A DNA stretch of 16,855 nucleotides from a bacterium (GTDB lineage: Bacteria > CBDUZB01 > JAGLHV01), in the NCBI GenBank assembly GCA_023132075.1, contig JAGLYT010000007.1, positions 1 to 16,855 on the forward strand, read 5' to 3'. Shown here one piece after another: positions 1 through 7,021 of this stretch; the first letter of the stretch is position 1; every line of letters begins with the position of its first letter. A program made the translations under genes and the position numbers. The notes beneath the pieces are model-generated. The model ran no database searches. It was not told where the DNA came from and was given only the letters and a program-made list of their open reading frames with translations.

Positions 1-1490
1 TCTTCATTAATTTTTCCGGAAATTTCATTTAACATAATGGAAGCGAACCCTTTCATATTGGTCAATGGGGTGCGTAGTTCGTGAGAAATGAGGGAGATGA
101 ATTCCATTTTCATTTGTTCTAATTTTTTTTCTTTAGTAACATCGCTAAGTAATGTTACTATGCCTAATTTTTCTTCTCTATGATTTTTAACCCGAGAAAG
201 AGTAACTTTTAGATGTGTGTGTGGTGGTTGGTGTAATTTAATGTCTTTAGTTGTAGGAAAAGAACTGCCTATTTTAGAATATAATTCGGATAAATATAAA
301 TTTCTGAAATCCGTCCATTTTTCAATTTGGTTTTCCTGGGAATTGTCATTGAAAGAAAGTCCAATTATTTTTTCAGCGGTTGGATTAAGAAAAAATAAAT
401 TTCCGTTTTCGTCGGTCATAATTACACCCTCTGTCATACTTTTTATCATTGATTCCATTTTGCTTTTTTCTTCAGCCATGAGCGTTTCTATTTCTCTGGT
501 TCGCAAAAGCACTTTTTTTTCAAGCGAGACACTATATTCTTTAATTTCTTTCTCGGCTTCTCGCAGTTCCTCAACCAATTCTTTTATCGCTCGTAAATCT
601 CTGGCAATTCCAACAATACCTGTTATTTTACCTGATTCATTTTTCATTGTTGATGCATTAAAATTAACAGGTATTGCTTCATTTTTTTTAGTTAAAAAAA
701 CCAAATCACAATCCCGGGCGGCTCCTTTCTGAAATAAAATTTTTGATAGATTTTTGTCTAAAAAAGTTTTATCATTAAAAATAATGTTTACATTTTGTCC
801 TATAAGTTCTTCTTCTTTTTCATATTCTAACAGGTTTAAAGTTGCATAGTTGACTGTTTTTATTTTGTTATCAAGGTCTATCACAATCAAACAGTCCAGC
901 ATGCTCTCGAGGATATTAGAAATATAATCTTTACTTCTATGCAGTTCCTTGCTTTTTATTTTGAATTTGTTTTCGTAGTCTTTTTCCATGTCTACGACTT
1001 TTTTAAATAGAGTACTGACTATAAAAAATATGCTTATTTTTAGCAGCAGCCAACCAAAATGTACGACTTGTAAATTTTTTACCTGTGTAAGATGAAAACA
1101 AGCCAGAATAGTACTTACTGCTAAAGTGGCCAGCAGTAATGTCTTTTTGTTGCAAATTAAACTTATGGTAATTAAAGGGAAAATAAACATTATCCACAAG
1201 TTTGATTCATATCCCCCGGTATAATAAATTAATAGTGTAATAAGAAAAATATTGGAAAGGCCGATAAAAGTTTTACTTATTAATAATGCTTTGTTTCGAA
1301 GCAATGATTTGATGCTTAAAATATTAAAAAAAATGATTGTTAAGATTACTGAAAATACCTGGGGAAATATAGAAAGTTTTATGTCTTTTAAAATTAAAAG
1401 TAAGGGCCAGATAAATCCCAACAGGAGCCCCATATATTTATAGAGAATGTTTAATAAAGAGAAATCGTTTGGAGAATTATTGCTTTTCAT
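1..1490 (-). CDS. Membrane sensor histidine kinase (6-TM, PAS-PAS-HisKA), partial at left edge
   Basis: Last gene of the minus-strand operon; I translated 496 codons from the ATG at 1490 to the window edge. The first ~165 residues hold about six hydrophobic segments (roughly 17-34, 40-60, 70-91, 96-113, 117-135, 143-163). A YYTGGYES motif after the third recalls six-TM RegB-like sensor domains (resemblance only). Then come PAS 1 (~190-305), a charged coiled coil (~300-345), PAS 2 (~345-455) and a HisKA box SHELRTPLTNMKGF with phospho-acceptor His470. The ATP-binding domain lies outside the window. The start is set by AAGGAGGT inside the end of the upstream gene, 4 bp before this ATG, so translational coupling is likely. 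It probably senses a membrane or redox/ligand signal and autophosphorylates; the partner is unknown. The histidine kinase call is secure, the ligand is not. Confidence 0.93.
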   Translation of the reverse strand, partial: MKSNNSPNDFSLLNILYKYMGLLLGFIWPLLLILKDIKLSIFPQVFSVILTIIFFNILSIKSLLRNKALLISKTFIGLSNIFLITLLIYYTGGYESNLWIMFIFPLITISLICNKKTLLLATLAVSTILACFHLTQVKNLQVVHFGWLLLKISIFFIVSTLFKKVVDMEKDYENKFKIKSKELHRSKDYISNILESMLDCLIVIDLDNKIKTVNYATLNLLEYEKEEELIGQNVNIIFNDKTFLDKNLSKILFQKGAARDCDLVFLTKKNEAIPVNFNASTMKNESGKITGIVGIARDLRAIKELVEELREAEKEIKEYSVSLEKKVLLRTREIETLMAEEKSKMESMIKSMTEGVIMTDENGNLFFLNPTAEKIIGLSFNDNSQENQIEKWTDFRNLYLSELYSKIGSSFPTTKDIKLHQPPHTHLKVTLSRVKNHREEKLGIVTLLSDVTKEKKLEQMKMEFISLISHELRTPLTNMKGFASIMLNEISGKINE

Positions 1491-1494
1491 AAAT

Positions 1495-2103
1495 TCAAAC
1501 CTCCTTAATTGGGTTGGTTTTTTGTTGTGTGCAATTTGGGCAACAGAAACGGCATTTAAATTCTAATTTTTCGGAATCAGTTTGGGAAGTAAGTTGTAAA
1601 AGTAAAGAAGTATTACATCGACTACATTTAAAAGACATGGGTAAATTAGAATCTTTAGCTATTTTGGGAGCATCGAATAAAGATTCTTTTATTGCTATCC
1701 AATAAGAGGCGGTCTCTTTTTTTTCAGTGGTTTGGCTTAAAATTTGGTTTATTTTTTGTAGTAGTAAATTAGGGGTAGTGTGTATTTTGTTTAAATAATC
1801 ACTGGCACCCAGTTGAAAAGCTTTTTTTTTGTCTTCCGGGTATTCACGCATAGAAAAAACAATTGTGGGCATATTCTGGCATTCCGTTTTCTTTTTGATA
1901 TTCTCTAATAGAGTAAATCCATCCATTACCGGCATAACTAAGTCAAGAATAATCAGATCCGGCCTGTCTTCGTCAATAAGTTTCAAACATTCTGTTCCGT
2001 TGGAAGCGACGCGTACCTGAAATTTTTCAGCTCTTAACTTATCAGTATACAGCGAAACAAAATCCAATCTGTCTTCAACTACCAGGATTTTTTCTCTTTT
2101 CAT
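1495..2103 (-). CDS. Receiver-domain protein with C-terminal zinc-ribbon-like Cys cluster
   Basis: 202 aa. Residues 1-125 form a canonical receiver: acidic ED near residues 10-11, phospho-acceptor Asp54 in LIILDLVMP, Ser84 at the switch position and Lys106 in YLNK. The C-terminal ~75 residues contain Cys160, Cys163, Cys184, Cys187, Cys188 and Cys191. The CxxC...CxxCCxxC spacing suggests a zinc ribbon or related metal-binding knuckle. There is no helix-turn-helix or catalytic output domain. Its ATG overlaps the stop of the preceding gene by one base (TAATG) and it ends 4 bp before the membrane kinase, so it is made in the same operon. By position it is a likely phosphorylation target of the neighbouring kinases. 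The zinc part could bind protein or nucleic acid; nothing in the sequence decides this. Confidence 0.88.
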   Translation of the reverse strand: MKREKILVVEDRLDFVSLYTDKLRAEKFQVRVASNGTECLKLIDEDRPDLIILDLVMPVMDGFTLLENIKKKTECQNMPTIVFSMREYPEDKKKAFQLGASDYLNKIHTTPNLLLQKINQILSQTTEKKETASYWIAIKESLFDAPKIAKDSNLPMSFKCSRCNTSLLLQLTSQTDSEKLEFKCRFCCPNCTQQKTNPIKEV

Positions 2104-3938
2104 TATTCTCCCCTTTTCTTTTTTAAGTTAGTTATAATTTTTTCTAATTTATTTAGTGTTTTTTCTTTGGCAAGTTCTTCTTTAATAATAAATCCCTGAA
2201 TTTGTTTGCTGGTAAGTGATTTATTTAAAAACAGGAACTTTTCATTGTTTAAGAGAACCAGGTGTATATTTTTTATTAAGGGGTCATTGCTTATTTCGGT
2301 TAGAAGGTTAAAGCTGACTTCTTTTAAGTTTATTAAATCTAAAAAAATAATATCCGGTTTTTCCTGATAAATTTTTTCTATTGCTTCTTGTTTGTTTTGC
2401 GAAGAAAGAACGATATGATTTTCATTTTCAAGGAAGTTTCCCAACAAATCAACAGTATGTCCATCGTTACTCAAAATCATGCTTTTTATTCTATTTGTTT
2501 GTTTTAGGGCGTCTAATTTTTTAAGTAATTGTGTTTTTTTTATCGGGTTTATCAGAAAATTTTTATTCTTATATGAAAAAGTTAATGGTTTCATTTTCGA
2601 TGAGGAAATAACGATAATTGGGGTAGAGGCGGTTTCGGGATTGTTTTTTAAATCTTTTAATATTGTTCCATGGTCATATTCTGCGGTCACTATATCCAAT
2701 ATAATAGCGAAAGGTGTAGTAGTAACTATTTGTTTTAATGTTTCTTTTTCCATTAAGCAACCGACAACTTGATATTGGGTTTTTTTGGTGAAATCACGAA
2801 TGCGGTTAATGACCGCCGGATTAACATCAATAACTATAAGATTTTTTTTTGTTTCTTTTTCTTGCCTTGACGGTTGGGAAGGAAAGGTAAAAATAAAATT
2901 AGAATCGTTATTGGAGATGCTTTCTATCTTGAAGGTTCCTCCTAAATATTCGGTTAAATTTTTAGCAAGGTTTAGATTTGTATCCATTTCGGTATATTTA
3001 AGGAGAGCGACATCATCGGCCGTTTTGGGGGGAGAAAAAATAAAGTTTTTCTGGAGATGTTTTGTCCTTAGGGGTCCTATGATAATTTCTATTGTTTTCT
3101 TATCGGTAGCATTTAAGATGGAAACAATGAGTTTTCTTTGGGAAGAGAATTTAATAGTATAATTTAATGTGTTGAGCAAGATTTGTTTTATATGCGATTT
3201 ATCACTGATAATAAAGGGTAAATTGGAGTCAATATATGTTTTGACAAGAATATTTTTTTCTTTTAATAATGGATCCGCATACGATATAATTTCTTCTACA
3301 ATATTTTTTAATTGAATCTTTTCCCATGAAAGAGCTGTTTTGTGCATAGCAATCCTGGATAAATCCAAAAGGTTATTAATCATCCGCAATAAGTTTTTAG
3401 AATTAATATTAATTTTTTTAAAAATTTGTTGCGGGGATGGTTCTTGTTTATCCCATTCGTTTAATAAAGAATTTGTATCGGTAATAATACTATTAATTGA
3501 TGTTTTTAAATTGTAATCCGTATCGGCAAAAGAGGGTATTTTTTTAAGAAATGGGATAGAGGTATCGGCTAATCTTTTGTTTATGCACTGTTCAACTGTT
3601 GTGTTAAGTTGGGAAAGATTAAAAGGTTTGCTTATATAATCAAAACTTCCTAAGCGCATTGCTTCTACAGCTGTTTCAATAGTTGCATATCCGGTAAGGA
3701 TAATAGAATCGGTTTTTATGTTATTTTTTTTAATTTGTTTTAATACTTCTATTCCGTTAAGTCCGGGCATTTTTAAATCAAGCAGAACCAGGTCGAAAAA
3801 GTTATTGGCTAACATTGTTAAACCTTCTTCTCCGTTTTTAGCTGATTCTACATAATAGGATTTTTGCCGAAGAAGTTTGCTGCAAAGATCTCGTATTTCG
3901 TATTCATCATCAACTATTAGAATATTTGCTTTATTCAT
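2103..3938 (-). CDS. REC - degenerate histidine kinase core - REC - REC protein
   Basis: 611 aa. Residues 1-122 are an NtrC-like receiver with intact DD (10-11), Asp54, Thr82 and Lys104. Residues ~136-353 follow the HisKA/HATPase pattern, but DYNLKTSINSII stands where SHELRTPLNSII is expected, so Tyr142 replaces the phospho-His. Tyr260 replaces the N-box Asn in ILLNTLNYTIKFS, no DxGxG motif is seen, and MDTNLNLAKNL (318-328) replaces GTGLGLA, losing all three glycines. Residues ~364-480 are a second receiver (Asp415 kept, Asn464 where the conserved Lys should be). Residues ~484-605 are a third (Asp534 and Lys586 kept, acidic pair weakened). The ATG overlaps the upstream stop as ATGA. I infer a non-catalytic scaffold or phosphate-sharing protein acting with the kinase just upstream. 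The loss of catalytic residues is seen directly; the role is inferred. Confidence 0.88.
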   Translation of the reverse strand: MNKANILIVDDEYEIRDLCSKLLRQKSYYVESAKNGEEGLTMLANNFFDLVLLDLKMPGLNGIEVLKQIKKNNIKTDSIILTGYATIETAVEAMRLGSFDYISKPFNLSQLNTTVEQCINKRLADTSIPFLKKIPSFADTDYNLKTSINSIITDTNSLLNEWDKQEPSPQQIFKKININSKNLLRMINNLLDLSRIAMHKTALSWEKIQLKNIVEEIISYADPLLKEKNILVKTYIDSNLPFIISDKSHIKQILLNTLNYTIKFSSQRKLIVSILNATDKKTIEIIIGPLRTKHLQKNFIFSPPKTADDVALLKYTEMDTNLNLAKNLTEYLGGTFKIESISNNDSNFIFTFPSQPSRQEKETKKNLIVIDVNPAVINRIRDFTKKTQYQVVGCLMEKETLKQIVTTTPFAIILDIVTAEYDHGTILKDLKNNPETASTPIIVISSSKMKPLTFSYKNKNFLINPIKKTQLLKKLDALKQTNRIKSMILSNDGHTVDLLGNFLENENHIVLSSQNKQEAIEKIYQEKPDIIFLDLINLKEVSFNLLTEISNDPLIKNIHLVLLNNEKFLFLNKSLTSKQIQGFIIKEELAKEKTLNKLEKIITNLKKKRGE

Positions 3939-5851
3939 AAGCTTTCCTTTTCCGTTTCTAACGGTAAAATTATAACGAATTTAGAGCCTTTTCCTTTTCC
4001 ATTACTTTTAGCCCGAATGTTTCCTTTATGTTTTTTTATAATTCCATAACTTACAGAAAGTCCCAGTCCTGTATTATTTCCAACTTCTTTAGTAGAAAAA
4101 AAGGGGTCAAATATTCTGGCTAAAGATTCTTTTTCTATCCCCATTCCTTGATCCTGAAAAGTAATAGTGATGTTTTTTTCTGATTGTTTATTATCAATTA
4201 ATTTGTTTTTTGATGAGGCGGTATTACTTATTTCGGTACTGATGGTCAAATTCCCTCCGCTAGGCATTGATTGTTGTGCGTTTACAATTAAGTTAAGAAA
4301 TACTTGTTGTATTTGAGGGGCGCTAAGTTTTAATTTAGGTAAATTTTTGGCATATTTTTTAACTACACGAATATTTTCAATGGTTAATTGGCGTTCATAT
4401 AAAGAAAGGGTTCTATTGATTATCTCATTAACATTTGTTGCTTGAAATTCAAACTCTTGCTGGCGGGAAAAACCTAATAAATTGGTTACAATACTTTTGC
4501 AACGTTGGGCAGACTGTTCTATTTTTTGTATTTCGGTATATCCCGGATTAGTTGGGGGTAATTGCATCAGGAGTAATTGGGCATTACCCATTACACTGGT
4601 TAAAGGATTATTGATTTCATGGGCCACACCTCCGGCCAGTTGTCCCAGAGTGACCATTTTATCTGCCTGAATTAACCGGAGTTGAAGTTGTTTTCTTTCG
4701 CTGATATCTTTGATTGTTACCAATATTTCCGTATTTTCGGTTTTTTTGTTTTTCATTGAACTAATTTGCAATTCAGCAGGGAATTTTTTACCATCTTTTT
4801 TCTTCATTAATACTTCCTGGGCATAAATTTTTTTTGTTATTTTAGGGTCAATGATTTTTTTTATTAGAGAAAAGATTTTTCTATCATCAGTAGATAATGC
4901 AGTTAATTTTTTCCCCAGCATTGTTTGTTTACTGTAATTAAATATTTTTTCTGCCGCTTCATTGCAGGAAGCAATAGTCGTATCCGGCTTTAGGCAAAAA
5001 ATAGCGTCCTGGATGCTGGCAAATAAATTTTCTAAATAATGTTTTGATTTTTTTATTTCCCCTTCCATTTTTTCCCGTTGGGTAATATCACGTATAATTG
5101 TTCTTATTCCGCTGATTTCTCCGTTTTGTTTTATCAACGAGGCATTGATTTCCACTATAATTTCTTTACCCTCTTTATTGGTTAATTTTGTTTTGAATCC
5201 GGAAACAGTGCCTTGTTCAATAGTTTTTCGTATAAAAGTGGGAATATTTTTCCGGACATCAGGGGAAATAAAGTGTTTAAGATTCATTTTAAGTATTTCA
5301 TTCTTAGAATAATGAAAAAATGAAATTGCTTGCTTATTGATAGTGGTGATTTTACCGGTACTATCTAAGGTGCAGATTAAATCGTTGGCATTTTCTACTA
5401 AATCTCTATATTTTTCTTCTGATTCTTCTAAACTTTTTTGTAGTTTGGCTTGTAATTTTTTTGTTTGAAAAGCAGTGATTGCTTTTTCTACGACTAAAGG
5501 CAGTATACTAAGATAATTAGTACTTTTGGTAATATAATCATAAGCACCTGATTTTATTGCGTTTACGGCTATTTTTTCATTTCCCTGTCCTGTAACAAAA
5601 ATAACCGGTAATTGATACATTTTTCTTAATTTGCTTAGTAATTCCAAACCATTTTCTTTTGGTAGATTATAATCCAAGAGTAATATATCAAAGTTATTTT
5701 GAGAAAGTAACTTTAAACATTCTGTGCCGGAATGAGCTATATTAATTTGATATTCAGGATTAGTACTGAGCAATTTATCTTTAGCTAATTGGGCGTGATC
5801 AGGGTTGTCATCCACTATTAAGATATTAAAAATCCCTTTTTTTGAAATCAT
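3935..5851 (-). CDS. Soluble hybrid histidine kinase, REC-PAS-PAS-HisKA-HATPase_c
   Basis: 638 aa, first gene of the minus operon. It has an N-terminal receiver (DD 14-15, Asp60, Thr87, Lys109), PAS 1 (~145-258) ending in the IIRDITQRE-type linker, PAS 2 (~270-386), a HisKA box GGVAHEINNPLTSVMGNAQLL with His411, an N box FLNLIVNAQQSM (Asn520/Asn524), a G1 box DQGMGI (567-572), an F box FDPFFSTK and a G2 box NTGLGLS. The NtrB-like HEINNPL and FFSTK signatures show a complete, active-looking kinase. No membrane segment is visible, so it should be cytoplasmic. A receiver at the N-terminus suggests control of the kinase by another phosphodonor. The ATG at 5851 has only a weak, distant AGAAGG upstream. 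Its stop overlaps the start of the next gene by 4 bp. Confidence 0.95.
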   Translation of the reverse strand: MISKKGIFNILIVDDNPDHAQLAKDKLLSTNPEYQINIAHSGTECLKLLSQNNFDILLLDYNLPKENGLELLSKLRKMYQLPVIFVTGQGNEKIAVNAIKSGAYDYITKSTNYLSILPLVVEKAITAFQTKKLQAKLQKSLEESEEKYRDLVENANDLICTLDSTGKITTINKQAISFFHYSKNEILKMNLKHFISPDVRKNIPTFIRKTIEQGTVSGFKTKLTNKEGKEIIVEINASLIKQNGEISGIRTIIRDITQREKMEGEIKKSKHYLENLFASIQDAIFCLKPDTTIASCNEAAEKIFNYSKQTMLGKKLTALSTDDRKIFSLIKKIIDPKITKKIYAQEVLMKKKDGKKFPAELQISSMKNKKTENTEILVTIKDISERKQLQLRLIQADKMVTLGQLAGGVAHEINNPLTSVMGNAQLLLMQLPPTNPGYTEIQKIEQSAQRCKSIVTNLLGFSRQQEFEFQATNVNEIINRTLSLYERQLTIENIRVVKKYAKNLPKLKLSAPQIQQVFLNLIVNAQQSMPSGGNLTISTEISNTASSKNKLIDNKQSEKNITITFQDQGMGIEKESLARIFDPFFSTKEVGNNTGLGLSVSYGIIKKHKGNIRAKSNGKGKGSKFVIILPLETEKESL

Positions 5852-5971
5852 CTTATGGGTTAAACCTTCTTTAAATTTGTCTTTTAGCTACGCTTTAATA
5901 GATTTAAGTAATGCTCTAAAATGATGGTAAAAAAAAACAAGTCATTTTTTCTTAGCAGTTTCTTCCCTTTC

Positions 5972-6000
5972 ATTATAATAACACAAATAGTCCTTGTCAA
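5972..6000 (-). promoter_or_regulatory. Consensus sigma-70 promoter for the minus-strand operon
   Basis: Reading the minus strand, TTGACA (5995-6000) and TATAAT (5972-5977) are separated by exactly 17 bp, matching both consensus hexamers perfectly. Transcription should begin near 5965, leaving a leader of about 115 nt before the kinase ATG at 5851. That leader contains a nine-codon ORF (5916-5945, ATG start, weak ribosome site) and a run of nine T residues. No activator site is evident; a promoter this close to consensus implies strong or constitutive expression unless repressed. Confidence 0.8.
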
Positions 6001-6040
6001 GAAAAATATAGAATAAAAAGTTAAAACGAGGAGGTTCTTA

Positions 6041-6097
6041 TTGTCAAAGGAAGGAAATACAAATTTTCTGCTTGCTTTTAGAGAAGAAGTTTTGTAG
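6041..6097 (+). CDS. Possible 18-codon leader peptide or gene remnant (TTG start)
   Basis: A TTG codon sits 6 nt after a near-perfect GAGGAGG (6028-6034) and opens an ORF reading (M)SKEGNTNFLLAFREEVL before TAG at 6095-6097. The Shine-Dalgarno is stronger than that of most full genes in the window. It could be a leader peptide for the plus-strand operon, a truncated gene end or chance. No conserved family is recognisable at this length and the start codon is non-ATG, so this remains a candidate only. Confidence 0.25.
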   Translation: MSKEGNTNFLLAFREEVL

Positions 6098-6342
6098 AAT
6101 AACTTAAGTATTAGTGTAATTTGCTTAATTCGTGATTTATTTTTTGCATAACAATTTAAGTGACAACGCAATCGTTTTAATTGAAGGTAAAACAAGTATC
6201 TGTTTTATTTCTTATAAAATTTGGATGGCATTATTTTTGCAATTGTATTTTTTAAAAATAGATATTGTGTCGGGGTCTTTTCATAGGCGGTGTGTTTTTC
6301 AGGGCTCTGAATGCTTAAAATAAAAATAGAAGGGGGATAATA

Positions 6343-7017
6343 ATGTTACAATTTGAGCAATTTTCCGTTAAGATTCTTTTTTGTACTTCAGAACCCGACG
6401 AAAAAATGTTGCTCTGGAGTTTTTTGCCCGACGGAGTGATTTTGGATACAGTGGGAACGGGGGAAGAAACACTTGAAAGATTCAAAGAAAACCAATACAG
6501 TTTGATTTTATTTGATACCCAAATAGGTGAAAAAGATGAATTTTTGGTAGCTAAAAAAATACGGGAGCATGAATTTATTTCTGATTTGAAAGCGATGCCC
6601 ATCGTAGGAATAATTTCCAGCAAAGAAAAGGAAATATCATCGGAGTTTAATGATTATCTGTTTCGTCCTTTTCAACAGGAAGAAGTTTTTAAACTTATTA
6701 CTAAATATATTTCTTTGCCTTCTTCATTAGGGAAAGTAATTACTGCGGACATAGATATTAAAGATTTTGTTCCTGAATTTCTGGCAAACAGAAAAACAGA
6801 CAGCCTTTTGATCATTGATAATTTAAAGAAGAACAATTTTGTAAAAATTAAGGAATTGGGGCATAAGATGGTTGGTTCGGGAAAGCTTTATGGGTTTGAA
6901 CGGATTAGTAAAATAGGTTACTTGTTGGAAAGGGAAGCAAAAAACGAAGAGGCAGGACCAATAGAAAAGTTATCCAGGGAGTTAATAACTTATCTTAATC
7001 AGGTGGAGGTTAGGTAA
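6343..7017 (+). CDS. Degenerate receiver - Hpt phosphotransfer protein
   Basis: 224 aa. The first ~125 residues align with a receiver fold (beta strand KILFCTS, SLILFDTQIG with Asp58). However, the acidic pair is gone (CTS in place of VDD) and Arg108 replaces the conserved Lys in DYLFRPF. Residues ~140-224 form an Hpt-like helical domain with ELGHKMVGSGKLYGFERI, giving a candidate phospho-His at His174 in the HxxxGSxxxxG pattern typical of Hpt domains. There is a good AGGGGG Shine-Dalgarno about 8 nt before the ATG. It ends 4 bp before the secretion ATPase gene, so the two are almost certainly co-translated. Likely role: a phosphotransfer shuttle between kinases and the receivers of the next gene; whether its own receiver works is doubtful. 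Confidence 0.85.
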   Translation: MLQFEQFSVKILFCTSEPDEKMLLWSFLPDGVILDTVGTGEETLERFKENQYSLILFDTQIGEKDEFLVAKKIREHEFISDLKAMPIVGIISSKEKEISSEFNDYLFRPFQQEEVFKLITKYISLPSSLGKVITADIDIKDFVPEFLANRKTDSLLIIDNLKKNNFVKIKELGHKMVGSGKLYGFERISKIGYLLEREAKNEEAGPIEKLSRELITYLNQVEVR

Positions 7018-7021
7018 TTTT

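Larger units (their letters stand above)
5852..6342. other. Divergent intergenic region, 491 bp
   Basis: Separates the minus-strand kinase operon from the plus-strand secretion/signalling genes. It holds the minus-strand promoter, the mini-ORF at 6041-6097 and a small hairpin TTCAG-ggct-CTGAA at 6298-6311. A weak plus-strand promoter candidate is TTGCTT (6072-6077), 17 bp, TAGAAT (6095-6100), which overlaps the end of the mini-ORF. I do not recognise a riboswitch or tRNA here. The remaining sequence is AT-rich with no clear coding potential on either strand. Confidence 0.7.

Noticed and set aside
217-732. 171-codon plus-strand open frame
   Set aside because: Lies antisense to the PAS region of the partial histidine kinase, whose translation shows clear PAS and HisKA motifs; no domain in the antisense product.
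5852-5865. CTTATGGGTTA near 5853 and again near 9631 as a shared operator
   Set aside because: Only 11 bp, no symmetry, and different position relative to the genes; chance cannot be excluded.
5884-6195. 103-codon open frame on the minus strand in the divergent region
   Set aside because: Composition is Phe/Lys/Leu-rich with no recognisable domain, it starts upstream of the consensus promoter and lacks a ribosome site; treated as chance in AT-rich DNA.
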